Positions 8,871 through 17,705 of a stretch of DNA of 64,000 nt are shown here, piece by piece (position 1 is the first letter of the stretch; every line of letters starts with the position of its first letter). Made by a program: the position numbers and the translations under genes. Source of the DNA: CBDCUC01 sp965222485 (GTDB lineage: Bacteria; Pseudomonadota; Alphaproteobacteria; Rhizobiales; Hyphomicrobiaceae); NCBI GenBank assembly GCA_965222485.1, contig CBDCUC010000040.1, positions 1,984,001-2,048,000 on the forward strand. The letters are read 5' to 3'. The notes beneath the pieces were generated by a model. The model searched no databases. It was not told the DNA's origin and worked only from the letters and a program-made list of their open reading frames with translations.

Positions 8871-9941
8871 TCAGGTCGCGAGGGTGCGTTGGGATGACAG
8901 CGCATGCGTAATTGCATTGTGATCAAGCCCCTTCTGACCGATGATGACGAGACGGCCTTTGCGGGGCTCGTCAGATTGCCACGGCCGGTCGAAGCGGTGT
9001 TCAAATCTGTTGCCGACGCCCTGCACCAGAAGACGCATTGGTTTGCCGGCAACGGATACGTAGCCCTTAATCCGCAATATCCCGTGTTCCTCGACCGTGG
9101 CCAAAGCGCGCTCTATCAACTCTGCCGGTGTTTCGATTTCTTCAACGTCGACGACAAGCGTGTCGAAATCATCATGATCGTGATCATGATCCCCATCTTC
9201 GCCTGCGTGATGGCTTTCGTGGTGGGATGGCCTGTTTTCCAAATCGCTTTCGGCGGCAGCAGCAAGGCCGAGGAGTATGTCGGCGCGCATTTTTCCATGC
9301 TGAACGGGGACCACTTTGACGCGTGCGGGCAGCTGCTGGCGCATCGCGTCGCGGACGGCATCGATCTCAGCAGGCTGCATTGCATCGGTCTTGTTCAGCA
9401 CGACGAGGTCGGCGCACAAGATCTGATCCTCAAAGACCTCCTCGAGAGGGTTTTCGTGGTCGAGAGCCTCGTCGGCCTTGCGTTGTTCATCGACGCGTTC
9501 GGGATCGTCGGCAAATTGTCCCGCGGCAACGGCCGGTCCATCGATGACGGCAACGACACCATCGACGGTTACGCGGGAGCGGATCTCTGGCCAGGCGAAC
9601 GCCTTAACTAGTGGTTTCGGTAAAGCAAGGCCAGAGGTTTCAATGACGATGTGGTCGGGCGGCTCAGGAAGAGAGAGCAGTTGTTCAAGCGTGGGAATAA
9701 AGTCGTCGGCAACGGTGCAGCACAAACAACCGTTCGACAGTTCGACAATGTTTTCTTCCGGACAACTTTCAAGTCCGCATCCGCGCAATATTTCTCCGTC
9801 GACTCCGATGTCGCCGAACTCATTAATGATCAGTGCCAGCTTGCGGCCCGCCGCATCTTCAATAAGATTGCGGATGAGCGTCGTTTTACCGGCGCCGAGG
9901 AATCCGGTGATGATCGTTGCGGGTGTCTTATTGCTGCTCAT
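8871..9941 (-). CDS. cobW: CobW-type metallochaperone GTPase
   Basis: G3E-family GTPase thought to deliver cobalt (or another metal) to the cobalamin machinery. The 356-residue protein has Walker A GFLGAGKTTLIRN at residues ~13-25 and the CxCC metal motif in ELSNGCLCCTVADDF. It also has the NKTD guanine-specificity motif and a C-terminal CobW_C domain. Between the domains lies a His/Asp-rich stretch (HHESHHAGEDGDHDHDHDD) that probably binds metal ions. The start ATG overlaps the stop of the DUF1636 gene (ATGA). Confidence 0.94.
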   Translation of the reverse strand: MSSNKTPATIITGFLGAGKTTLIRNLIEDAAGRKLALIINEFGDIGVDGEILRGCGLESCPEENIVELSNGCLCCTVADDFIPTLEQLLSLPEPPDHIVIETSGLALPKPLVKAFAWPEIRSRVTVDGVVAVIDGPAVAAGQFADDPERVDEQRKADEALDHENPLEEVFEDQILCADLVVLNKTDAMQPAEIDAVRDAMRQQLPARVKVVPVQHGKMRADILLGLAAAAESDLENRPSHHESHHAGEDGDHDHDHDDFDTLVVDVEEIETPAELIERALATVEEHGILRIKGYVSVAGKPMRLLVQGVGNRFEHRFDRPWQSDEPRKGRLVIIGQKGLDHNAITHALSSQRTLAT

Positions 9942-10363
9942 TCGGCCGCCTCCTTGTTGGGCTCGGGGATTGACGGCAGACGAGCAAGGACGCCGCGTTT
10001 TATGACTTCGGGGCGTTCGCGCCAGGTGGGCAGGCCGTCGCTAGTGCCGGCGTGCTGAAGTGCGAAAGTGATGGCATCTGGGGCATTCTTCTCAGGCTCC
10101 AGACCACCAATGACGAATGACCACTTGCCGGGTGCTGATACGCCAATGGTACAGGCGCGGCTGCAGCCGGATAGGCACTCAACGGGCACGACGTCTATAC
10201 GCGCTTGCGTCTCGGCGGTCTGTTCGGCCATCTCGCCATGGATGGCTCTGAACATCTTGGCACCAGAGCGATTGTCGCGCGGCTCAAGCGGTTCCCCGCC
10301 ACGCCGGCAGGTGGTGCACACATAAAGCGTTGCGCGAGAAACGGGTGTTTCAGGATTATGCAT
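9938..10363 (-). CDS. DUF1636 family metal-binding protein, first gene of riboswitch operon
   Basis: A 141-residue protein of the DUF1636 (COG5469) family, found in alphaproteobacterial cobalamin clusters with no defined biochemical role. The first CxxC is in LYVCTTCRRGGEPLEP, and a second Cys pair occurs in VECLSGCSRACTIGV. The arrangement resembles a small thioredoxin-like ferredoxin, so binding of metal or an Fe-S cluster is plausible; this is inference. It is the first gene after the cobalamin riboswitch, with a leader of about 170 nt, and it overlaps cobW by 4 bp. A role in cobalt supply is suggested only by context. Confidence 0.85.
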   Translation of the reverse strand: MHNPETPVSRATLYVCTTCRRGGEPLEPRDNRSGAKMFRAIHGEMAEQTAETQARIDVVPVECLSGCSRACTIGVSAPGKWSFVIGGLEPEKNAPDAITFALQHAGTSDGLPTWRERPEVIKRGVLARLPSIPEPNKEAAE

Positions 10364-10531
10364 GTCTCAAGTGTCCTCGTCGCAAGCGCATGGGGCCAGG
10401 GCCCACAGATAAGATGCTTTCGATGAGGGCTTGGAGCTTCGCCGTTCCTGTCGAACGGTTTGGTGTAGCTCAGGTCCTGCCGATTTGTGCAGCCCGCGGA
10501 ACACCCCGCCCGCAGGTCTCGAAAGCAACTC
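10364..10531 (-). other. Riboswitch expression platform / leader of the cob operon
   Basis: No gene is visible. On the minus strand this 168-nt stretch links the aptamer to the DUF1636 start. It should hold the switch between ribosome-binding-site sequestration or termination and expression. I see GC-rich self-complementary runs around 10485-10520 but no run of T residues typical of an intrinsic terminator, which favours a translational or Rho-based mechanism. The mechanism is inference. Confidence 0.45.
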
Positions 10532-10778
10532 TTGAGAGGATCGACAGGTCTCCTGGCTGGCGCTCTTGCTCAATTTAATTGGTGCATTGCCTTCCCAGTC
10601 ACTTCGAAGGACCCTCGTCAAAAACGAAGATCACGTCTGGAGTGGCGACCAGTGGCGCTTATGACGCACGTCTTTGAGCGCTTACAGTTGCGGGGGCAGC
10701 CGCGGCTTGAGGCCTCCATTCACTACGAGGCCCGCACCGCATTCCCTCTTAGCCTTCCAAATGGAAGGATCGTCCTCA
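10532..10778 (-). promoter_or_regulatory. Cobalamin (adenosylcobalamin) riboswitch
   Basis: Read on the minus strand, the element has the conserved CTGCCCCCGCAACTGTAA core (about 10683-10700) and the downstream B12 box GCCAGGAGACCTGTC (about 10543-10558). Upstream are GGGAATGCGGTGCGGG and the later GCCACTGG elements. A GAGGA/TCCTC pairing near the two ends could close the P1 helix. It lies 170-415 bp upstream of the DUF1636 start, so it should repress the leftward DUF1636-cobW-cobN-cobG-cobH-cobI-cobJ operon when B12 is abundant. Exact ends are approximate. Confidence 0.93.
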
Positions 10779-10989
10779 GGCCGTGTTAGTTACTATCGAC
10801 TGGGGGGTGGGTCAAATCTTTCCCGTCAGTGTGTTAGCGGCTGACAAATGGCGCTCCCGCGTTCAGGAAAAAATGCTGCACGCGCTGCCCTTCGCTTGAA
10901 AGATGACCCGTTCCTGTGGTCTTGATCAAGCCAGTTTGAACGTGCCGCTCGAGGTTTCGAGCCGGCCTGGATGAGAATGGCTATCTGAT
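10779..10989. other. Divergent intergenic region between riboswitch and cobO
   Basis: 211 bp without an open frame I would accept. It must contain the promoter for the leftward riboswitch transcript and one for cobO. No second B12 box is present on the plus strand, so cobO-cobQ does not seem to be under its own riboswitch here. Confidence 0.5.
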
Positions 10990-11616
10990 ATGACACCGCC
11001 AACCGGTAAAGACGTCGCCTCAGACGCGGAGCGGCACCGAGCCAAAATGATGAAGCGCAAGCAGGTGCAGGATGAGGAAGTCGCATCAAAGACGATCAAA
11101 AAGGGATTGCTTCTTGTCAACACTGGCCCGGGCAAGGGTAAGTCGACAGCCGCTTTCGGTCTCGTGTTGCGAGCGCTGGGACACGACTGGCGGGTCGGCG
11201 TCGTGCAATTCATCAAGGGCGCATGGGATACCGGCGAAAGGCACGCGCTGGAGAAGTTTGGGGACCAAGTCATCTGGCACACGCTTGGCGAAGGGTTCAC
11301 CTGGGAGACGCAGGACAAGGAGCGCGACATGGCTGCGGCCCGGCGTGCCTGGGAGGTGAGTTGCAAACTCATGGAAGATGAAAGTGTCCGTCTCATTGTG
11401 CTTGATGAGCTAAACATCGCGTTGAGATATGATTATCTGCCGCTTGCCGAGGTCGTTGCGAAATTGAAATCGCGGCGGCCCGATCTGCATGTGGTCGTAA
11501 CGGGCCGCAATGCCAAGCCTGAACTTATCGACATCGCAGATACGGTGACGGATATGAATGCCGTCAAGCACCACTTCAAGGCCGGTGTAAAGACGCAAGC
11601 GGGCATCGAACATTAG
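10990..11616 (+). CDS. cobO: Cob(I)yrinic acid a,c-diamide adenosyltransferase
   Basis: CobO/BtuR-type adenosyltransferase, which attaches the 5'-deoxyadenosyl ligand from ATP to the corrinoid cobalt. The P-loop is VNTGPGKGKSTAAFG at about residues 43-57. Family motifs VVQFIKGAWDTGE, LDELNIALRYDYL and VVTGRNAKPELIDIAD follow. The 208-residue length and the polar Lys-rich N-terminal helix are typical. It begins a rightward pair with cobQ 26 bp downstream. Confidence 0.95.
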   Translation: MTPPTGKDVASDAERHRAKMMKRKQVQDEEVASKTIKKGLLLVNTGPGKGKSTAAFGLVLRALGHDWRVGVVQFIKGAWDTGERHALEKFGDQVIWHTLGEGFTWETQDKERDMAAARRAWEVSCKLMEDESVRLIVLDELNIALRYDYLPLAEVVAKLKSRRPDLHVVVTGRNAKPELIDIADTVTDMNAVKHHFKAGVKTQAGIEH

Positions 11617-11642
11617 TGCGACGGTCGGGAGGCTGGTAGCAA

Positions 11643-13160
11643 ATGGCAAGCCCGCGCGGCAAAGCACTGATGTTTCAGGGCACGGGGTCAGATGTCGGCA
11701 AGTCGCTGATCGTCGCAGGCCTTGCGCGGCTGTTTGCTAATCGCGGACTGAAGGTACTACCGTTTAAGCCGCAGAATATGTCGAACAATGCGGCGGTGAC
11801 GGAGGACGGTGGCGAAGTCGGTCGTGCGCAAGCGTTGCAAGCGCGCGCGGCGCGGGCCGAATTGAGCGTTCATATGAACCCGGTTCTGCTGAAGCCGCAG
11901 TCTCAGATCGGTGCACAAGTCGTCGTGCAGGGGCGCGTGCGCGGCAATGCGCGGGCCGCAGAGTACCAGAAGATCAAGCAGGATTTAATGCCAACCGTGC
12001 TGGAGAGCTTTGCGCATTTGAAGGCGCAGGCAGATCTCGTGCTGGTCGAAGGCGCGGGGAGTGCTTCGGAGATCAATCTTAGGGCGAACGACATTGCGAA
12101 TATGGGCTTTGCCCGTGCCGCCGATGTGCCGGTTGTACTTATCGGCGACATCGAACGTGGCGGTGTGATTGCCAGTCTCGTCGGCACAAACACGGTCATC
12201 GATGAAGAAGATCAGGCGATGATCGCAGGTTTTCTTGTCAATCGGATGCGCGGGGACGCATCGCTTTTTGATGATGGAATTCGCTTTGTCCAAGACATGA
12301 CCGGCTGGCACGCGCTTGGGCTGATCCCTTTTTTCGAGCAAGCGTCGCGGCTTCCGGCCGAGGATGCGCTGGCATTAAAGGATCGTGCGCGCTGGGAAAG
12401 TGTTGCAGGGACGGGACAAGGGCACGACGCGGCCGGCAGGCGCGTGCGGATTGCTGTTCCTGTGCTGCCGCGCATTGCCAACTTCGATGATCTCGATCCG
12501 TTGCGGCTGGAGCCTGATGTCGAGCTTTTGCTGCTTGAAGATGGTGTGCCGCTCCCGGCGGACATCGATTTGGTTTTGATACCTGGATCAAAAGCAACGC
12601 TTGCAGATTTGAAAGTGCTGTACGAGTGGGGCTGGGACCTCGATATCAAGGCGCATGTCCGGCGAGGCGGTGAGGTGCTTGGGATATGCGGTGGTTATCA
12701 GATGCTGGGGCGCAAAGTTGCCGATCCGGATGGCATTGAAGGTAGCGCAGGTGAAGTCGAGGGGCTTGGTCTTCTCGATGTGGAAACCGTGCTGACGGGA
12801 GATAAGCGTCTCTCCTGCGTCAAGGGTGAAAGTGTAGCGAATGGCGTTACATTCTCAGGCTTTGAAATGCATACGGGTCGAACGATGGGAGAAGCATTGC
12901 AACAACCGTTCCTGCGATTGGAAGATGGGCGAAACGATGGCGCTTGCTCCCGCGACGGGAAGGTCTGCGGCACTTATGTGCATGGGTTGTTCGGGGATGA
13001 TAGATTGCGCAAGTTATGGATCGACCGGCTGCGTGGCACAAAATCTTCGGCTGGCGGCGTCAAAGACTACGACGCACTCATTGACGAGACCCTTGATCAG
13101 TTGGCGGTTCATCTTGAGCGCCATGTCGACATAGATTCTCTGCTCAAACTTGCGCGTTGA
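11643..13160 (+). CDS. cobQ: Cobyric acid synthase (glutamine-hydrolysing)
   Basis: Amidates the b, d, e and g side chains of adenosylcobyrinic acid diamide. The N-terminal P-loop-like domain begins at MFQGTGSDVGKSLIVAGLARL, followed by LPFKPQNMSNNAAVT. The C-terminal class I glutamine amidotransferase domain has its nucleophile Cys near residue 349 in LGICGGYQMLG and the active-site His in GTYVHGLFGDD. Its 505 residues are within the family range. The 3' end overlaps the convergent cobD by 17 bp. Confidence 0.96.
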   Translation: MASPRGKALMFQGTGSDVGKSLIVAGLARLFANRGLKVLPFKPQNMSNNAAVTEDGGEVGRAQALQARAARAELSVHMNPVLLKPQSQIGAQVVVQGRVRGNARAAEYQKIKQDLMPTVLESFAHLKAQADLVLVEGAGSASEINLRANDIANMGFARAADVPVVLIGDIERGGVIASLVGTNTVIDEEDQAMIAGFLVNRMRGDASLFDDGIRFVQDMTGWHALGLIPFFEQASRLPAEDALALKDRARWESVAGTGQGHDAAGRRVRIAVPVLPRIANFDDLDPLRLEPDVELLLLEDGVPLPADIDLVLIPGSKATLADLKVLYEWGWDLDIKAHVRRGGEVLGICGGYQMLGRKVADPDGIEGSAGEVEGLGLLDVETVLTGDKRLSCVKGESVANGVTFSGFEMHTGRTMGEALQQPFLRLEDGRNDGACSRDGKVCGTYVHGLFGDDRLRKLWIDRLRGTKSSAGGVKDYDALIDETLDQLAVHLERHVDIDSLLKLAR

Positions 13161-14136
13161 GAATAAGCGGTGCGGCAAACCCGCAAAGCGCTCCAAGGAA
13201 GATGATGACAGCGGTGTTGTAAAGTGTGAGGGCGCGTCGAATGTCCTGAGCAGTTGCATCCCGTCTGCCATCTCCCATGGTCGCGTCATCAACGCGCTGG
13301 CCTTTGTAGGTTCGCGCGCCCCCAAGCGATAATCCAAGGGCACCTGCCATTGCAGCTTCTGGCCAACCGGCATTGGGTGAGCGGTGGCGAGATGCGTCCC
13401 GTTTTGCGGTGCTGATTGCTTTGAGGCCATCGGCACTTGGGGTCATCAGCGCCGATAGTGCGATCAGCGCGGAAGTCAGGCGCGAGGCCGGCAGGTTGAC
13501 AAGGTCGTCAAGGCGGGCCGCCGCCCAGCCAAATTGCCTGTAACGTTGCGTACGGTGACCAATCATGCTGTCGGCCGTATTGATGGCCTTGTAGGCAGCG
13601 GCGCCCGGTAGTCCGAGCAGCAGGAACCAGAAGGCCGGCGCGATCGTGCCATCCGAAAAGTTTTCGCTGAGGCTTTCTATCGCCGCACGTGCAATGGCGG
13701 CTTCGTCCAGGTTTGCAGTGTCGCGGCCGACAATGTGTGCGACTTCCGCGCGAGCGGCTTCTACGTCTCCAGTCTCGAGTGCAGCTGCCACGTCATTGAC
13801 ATGGTGAGCGAGGCTGCCTGGGGTCAGGAGTGTTGCCGTGATGAGTGTGAGAGCGACTAGTCCGATAAGACTTGGTGCAAGGAGAACTTCCAGCGCATAT
13901 GCAGGGATCGCGGTTGCTGCGATGAGCACCGTAACGGCCAAGATGCCTGCGGCGTATCGCCATGTGGCTGCTGAGCCAAGCGGATAGAGCACTTGTTCCA
14001 GGGCAATGAGTAATTTGCCTATCCAGGTGACGGGGTGGCCGATTCCGCGGTAGAGCATGGCTGGATAGCCGGCGGCCAATTCGACCACTATGGCTCCCGC
14101 CAGAATCAGCAACCGTTCAACTCCGGAAAGCTCCAT
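13144..14136 (-). CDS. cobD: Adenosylcobinamide-phosphate synthase, membrane protein
   Basis: CobD/CbiB family inner-membrane enzyme that condenses adenosylcobyric acid with (R)-1-amino-2-propanol (phosphate). The 330-residue protein has several hydrophobic segments and the family signatures GHPVTWIGKLL near the N-terminus, ESLSENFSDGTIAPAFWF in the middle and KAINTADSMIGHR after it. Its ATG (14136-14134) overlaps the divergent cobC ATG (14135-14137), so both starts use one CATG. A purine-rich AAAAGGGA on the minus strand could serve as its ribosome site. Confidence 0.93.
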   Translation of the reverse strand: MELSGVERLLILAGAIVVELAAGYPAMLYRGIGHPVTWIGKLLIALEQVLYPLGSAATWRYAAGILAVTVLIAATAIPAYALEVLLAPSLIGLVALTLITATLLTPGSLAHHVNDVAAALETGDVEAARAEVAHIVGRDTANLDEAAIARAAIESLSENFSDGTIAPAFWFLLLGLPGAAAYKAINTADSMIGHRTQRYRQFGWAAARLDDLVNLPASRLTSALIALSALMTPSADGLKAISTAKRDASRHRSPNAGWPEAAMAGALGLSLGGARTYKGQRVDDATMGDGRRDATAQDIRRALTLYNTAVIIFLGALCGFAAPLILNAQV

Positions 14137-15205
14137 GCCGTCTCAGTCCCTTTTAAACGCGGATTTGATTTCGGAGTTTGTTGTTCATGGCGGGCGCCTC
14201 GACATTGCACGACGGATGTTTGCAGATGCGCCGCAGCCATGGATCGACTTGTCGACGGGTATTAGTCCGGTTCCCTATCCAGTCCAACCCTTAAGCAGTG
14301 ATGTGCTTACACGATTGCCCGAGCGGGCTGCGCTCGCACGCCTCATTGTGGCGGCACGTTCCGCCTACCACGTCGATGGTGTTACTCCCATAGTACCTGT
14401 TCCCGGCTCAGAAGCTGCCATAGGGGTGCTTCCCAGACTGGCACCGGCGGGGTGCCGTGTCGGCATATGGTCGCCCACTTACTCCAGTCACGAGCGGGCA
14501 TGGCACACGTGCGGGCATGACGTGGCCCGCGTGGGCGTGCAGGTTGCGCTTGGCAGCTTCGACGTTGTTGTGATCGTCAACCCAAACAATCCTGACGGCC
14601 GCGTTTTACCTGTTGCGGCACTGGAGCAGATCACACAAGAGGCAGCTGACCGTGGCGGTCTCGTCATTGTTGATGAGGCATTTGCTGATGCGGGGGCGAA
14701 CGTATCGGCGATCCAACTCGCGGGCGTCAATAGCGCAGTCGTGGTTTTAAGATCTTTTGGAAAGTTCTATGGCCTTGCCGGCGTACGATTGGGTTTCGCG
14801 ATCGGTCGGCATCCGATCCTCGATGGGCTGTCGGCGGGCTTTGGCGATTGGCCGATCTCGGGATTGGCGATTGAGATCGGAATACGGGCACTCACCGACC
14901 AGGTTTGGCGGAATGAGGCGGTTGCCCATCTTGGGAAACTTGGCCGCCGGCTTGATGATGAACTCGCTCGTGGTGGTTGTGAGATTGTGGGAAAATCGGA
15001 GCTGTTTCGTTTGGTCAGGCATCGACAGGCGCCGATGCTCTTTGAACACCTTGCCCAGTCGGGGATCTTGGTTCGCCCGTTCTCCGAACAGCCGGAGGCT
15101 TTGCGTTTTGGATTGCCGGGCAATGATGATGCGTTCGCTAGACTCAGACAGTCGTTGGAGGCTTTTGGGTTGCGAGCTGCGCAGACCACTGTAGTTGAAC
15201 GCTAA
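14135..15205 (+). CDS. cobC: CobC, threonine-phosphate decarboxylase-like aminotransferase
   Basis: Fold-type I PLP enzyme of the CobC/CobD(Salmonella) family, which makes the aminopropanol moiety of cobalamin from threonine phosphate. Diagnostic stretches are WIDLSTGISPVPYP near the N-terminus, VNPNNPDGRVLP, the Asp of VIVDEAFADAG and the PLP Lys in LRSFGKFYGLAGVRLGF. I chose the ATG at 14135 over the open frame's upstream extension to 14090, because GGAAAG sits 7 nt before it and homologous sequence starts shortly after. This gives 356 residues. Confidence 0.93.
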   Translation: MPSQSLLNADLISEFVVHGGRLDIARRMFADAPQPWIDLSTGISPVPYPVQPLSSDVLTRLPERAALARLIVAARSAYHVDGVTPIVPVPGSEAAIGVLPRLAPAGCRVGIWSPTYSSHERAWHTCGHDVARVGVQVALGSFDVVVIVNPNNPDGRVLPVAALEQITQEAADRGGLVIVDEAFADAGANVSAIQLAGVNSAVVVLRSFGKFYGLAGVRLGFAIGRHPILDGLSAGFGDWPISGLAIEIGIRALTDQVWRNEAVAHLGKLGRRLDDELARGGCEIVGKSELFRLVRHRQAPMLFEHLAQSGILVRPFSEQPEALRFGLPGNDDAFARLRQSLEAFGLRAAQTTVVER

Positions 15206-15289
15206 CGAGCGTCGCGAAGGCGAGACATACGTCACAAAATTGCAAATATGTTGCAGGCAGATCTGAGTGGCTAGCCGTGCGTCGGATGC

Positions 15290-16000
15290 CTATTCTTCTG
15301 AACCATCTGTCGTGGGCTTAGATTTTTTAGCCTTTTTGGCGACTTCTTTGTTTTTTGGTTCTTTTTTCGCCTGAGCTTTATGGACCTTCGGGCATTTTTT
15401 ATGAATGAATTTATTGATCTCTTTGAGCATGTCGGAATGGAACAGACCGACACCGTCATTTAGCTTGGCGACGGTCCAGACTAAACTCGATAATAGTGAT
15501 GGTCCCTTTACGGATTTGAGCTTGATCCAGACCTTTTCGGCCTTCCCGTCCTTGAAATGAATGCGTGGCGCGAACTTGACCACAAGCGGTTCCACGCCGC
15601 TGCTGGTCTCAACGTCGCAATGAACGGTGTGGCGGGAAAAAGCGAGTTTATACTTCGGGGCGGTTACGGCCTTGATGAGGCTTGATCGCTTTGCGCGAAC
15701 GACAAGGTTGCAGCGGGCGTCGCCGAATGACCAGCCGATATCTTTTTTGTCGGCGCCCTTCTTGATATCGGACTCACCCCATTTCTTGCCGATGTCGCAC
15801 TTTAGCTGACCCTTGGTCGGCTGACGGGTGACGAGAAGGTTGCAAAGTTGTGCCTCACAGGCTTTCAGGCGCTCCTTCTCTTTTGCGGGCTTTTCAAGCG
15901 CTTCGGCGGTCGACGGGAGCAGGAGCAAGATGGCGGCGATACCAAGCAGATGTGCTGGCGTCCTTCGGTAGGCAGATTGCTGGCTGGGTGGGCGCATCAT
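15290..16000 (-). CDS. Hypothetical secreted protein with Lys-rich tail
   Basis: I do not recognise the family. The 236-residue product has a likely signal peptide (hydrophobic LLGIAAILLLLPSTAEA, cleavage near residue 35) and five Cys in the mature region (CEAQLCN, LKCDIG, ARCN, VHCDV). The C-terminal ~35 residues are very rich in Lys and Glu. One further Cys is in IHKKCPKV. It stands alone between cobC and a divergent oxidase subunit. The Cys content fits an oxidised periplasmic protein. Confidence 0.7.
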   Translation of the reverse strand: MMRPPSQQSAYRRTPAHLLGIAAILLLLPSTAEALEKPAKEKERLKACEAQLCNLLVTRQPTKGQLKCDIGKKWGESDIKKGADKKDIGWSFGDARCNLVVRAKRSSLIKAVTAPKYKLAFSRHTVHCDVETSSGVEPLVVKFAPRIHFKDGKAEKVWIKLKSVKGPSLLSSLVWTVAKLNDGVGLFHSDMLKEINKFIHKKCPKVHKAQAKKEPKNKEVAKKAKKSKPTTDGSEE

Positions 16001-16194
16001 GACTGCTTTCGTTGGCAGGTGCTCGGCTCAGCGCACCAAAAACCGTGAATTGGGCATGGACGGGGCCGATAAATGTGGTTGAAACCCGGCCTGCGGCAAA
16101 GACTGCTCTTGTCCATTCGTCCAGCTTGATGCACTTTTGCGTCTGTCATAGCTGTAAAATCAATGACATGGAACAAGCCGAGGGAGGAGCGCGC

Positions 16195-16338
16195 ATGAGC
16201 GTCGATACAACCGGGGGGCATCCGGACATGGACTACGCCGAGCATCAGAAAACCTATAACGGTTTTCTTCGCCTAACGAAAATTTCGATCATTTTCCTGG
16301 TGATCCTGCTGGCGGCCATGGGCTATTTCCTGACCTAA
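16195..16338 (+). CDS. aa3-type cytochrome c oxidase subunit IV (small)
   Basis: A 47-residue protein of the bacterial aa3 oxidase subunit IV family (PF07835). It has the family's MDYAEHQKTYNGFLRLTK motif followed by a single transmembrane helix (ISIIFLVILLAAMGYFL). It likely associates with cytochrome c oxidase in the inner membrane. The start ATG is preceded by a strong GGGAGGA 8 nt upstream; the open frame upstream of it is not coding. The main oxidase genes are not nearby. Confidence 0.88.
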   Translation: MSVDTTGGHPDMDYAEHQKTYNGFLRLTKISIIFLVILLAAMGYFLT

Positions 16339-16547
16339 AATTATCCTGGCGGCCTCGGATTTCGTCTTCGAGGCCGCGGTATGTTTCTTGCTGAGGTTTT
16401 GCGCAGGAGCATCATGTGACGCTCCTTGCGCGGTTCTCGCGCGTAGGGGAGAGAGCCTAGCTCACTGGGCAGCAGGTCTTCGGTCGAAACGCGGTTCGCG
16501 CGTTCGAACAGTCGTCGTCGTTTGTTACGGATTGGATAAATACGCTC

Positions 16548-17678
16548 ATGGTGACAATTGCTGTGGTCACAGAAGGCAGCGAGGAGCCTCGTGTCGCCGT
16601 CTCCCCGGAAACAATAAAAAAATTCGTAGGTCTTGGTTGCACGGTAAAGGTGCAAAGCGGTGCAGGCCTACGGTCCAGGTTTTCAGATGACGTTCTGGCG
16701 AAGCAGGGCGCCACTATTGCTGCAAGCGCAGAGGAAGCACTGGCTGGAGCCGATATGCTGCTGAGCGTCAGACGCCCAAGCGCGGCACATGTTTCCAAAC
16801 TGAAAGATGGCGCACTGGTTGCGTCTATTCTGGAGCCGTTCGACGACAAGGCCGGCCTTGATGCGCTGGTCGCGACGAAGGCCTCCCTATTTGCAATGGA
16901 ATTTATGCCGCGCATCACGCGCGCTCAATCGATGGATGTGTTGTCGTCCCAGGCCAACCTTGCCGGTTACAAGGCCGTTGTCGATGCCGCCGCGATGTTT
17001 GAACAGGCCATTCCGATGATGATGACGGCGGCGGGCACAGTGCCAGCTGCAAAGGTCTTCGTTATGGGTGCCGGCGTCGCCGGGCTACAAGCGATCGCTA
17101 CCGCCCGTAGACTTGGCGCTGTCGTGTCGGCGACGGATGTTAGACCCGCGGCAAAAGAACAAGTGGCCTCACTTGGCGGCAAGTTCGTTGCGGTGGAGGA
17201 TGAAGAATTCGAACAGGCTCAGACGGAGGCTGGCTATGCCAAACCCATGTCAGAGGCTTATCAGAAGAAGCAAGCCGCGCTCGTGGCTGAGCATATTGCC
17301 AAACAGGACATTGTGATTACGACGGCGCTCATTCCGGGGCGGCCTGCGCCGAAGCTCATCAGCGCAGAGATGGTGAAGTCGATGAAGCCTGGTTCGATAA
17401 TCGTCGACCTGGCAGCTGAGCGTGGAGGTAACTGCGCATTCACTAAGGCAGGTGAGACGGTGGAGGAAGGTGGAGTTCGCATCGTCGGCGCCTCCAATCT
17501 GGCCGGTTCGGTTGCCGTTAACGCCTCCAGCCTATATGCCCGCAATCTGCTCGCATTCCTGACGCCGATGTTTGACAAGGAAAAGAAGGCGCTTGTGGTC
17601 GATTGGGAGGATGAAGTTGTTACAGGCACGTTGGTCGCCAAGGATGGCGCCATCGTGCATCCAAATTTGACTTCTTAG
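16548..17678 (+). CDS. pntAA: NAD(P) transhydrogenase subunit alpha part 1
   Basis: NAD(H)-binding domain I of the proton-translocating transhydrogenase, which makes NADPH from NADH using the proton gradient. The 376-residue protein begins MVTIAVVTEGSEEPRVAVSP. It has the Rossmann motif VMGAGVAGLQAIATARRLGA and the alanine dehydrogenase-like C-terminal IIVDLAAERGGNC. The split into PntAA, PntAB and PntB is typical of alphaproteobacteria. It heads a three-gene operon with pntAB 27 bp downstream. Confidence 0.96.
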   Translation: MVTIAVVTEGSEEPRVAVSPETIKKFVGLGCTVKVQSGAGLRSRFSDDVLAKQGATIAASAEEALAGADMLLSVRRPSAAHVSKLKDGALVASILEPFDDKAGLDALVATKASLFAMEFMPRITRAQSMDVLSSQANLAGYKAVVDAAAMFEQAIPMMMTAAGTVPAAKVFVMGAGVAGLQAIATARRLGAVVSATDVRPAAKEQVASLGGKFVAVEDEEFEQAQTEAGYAKPMSEAYQKKQAALVAEHIAKQDIVITTALIPGRPAPKLISAEMVKSMKPGSIIVDLAAERGGNCAFTKAGETVEEGGVRIVGASNLAGSVAVNASSLYARNLLAFLTPMFDKEKKALVVDWEDEVVTGTLVAKDGAIVHPNLTS

Positions 17679-17705
17679 CCAAATAAAACTCGGAGGCGTG
17701 GTCCG

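Noticed and set aside
10779..10989. A second cobalamin riboswitch before cobO
   Set aside because: No B12 box or CCGCAACTGT-type core is present on the plus strand.
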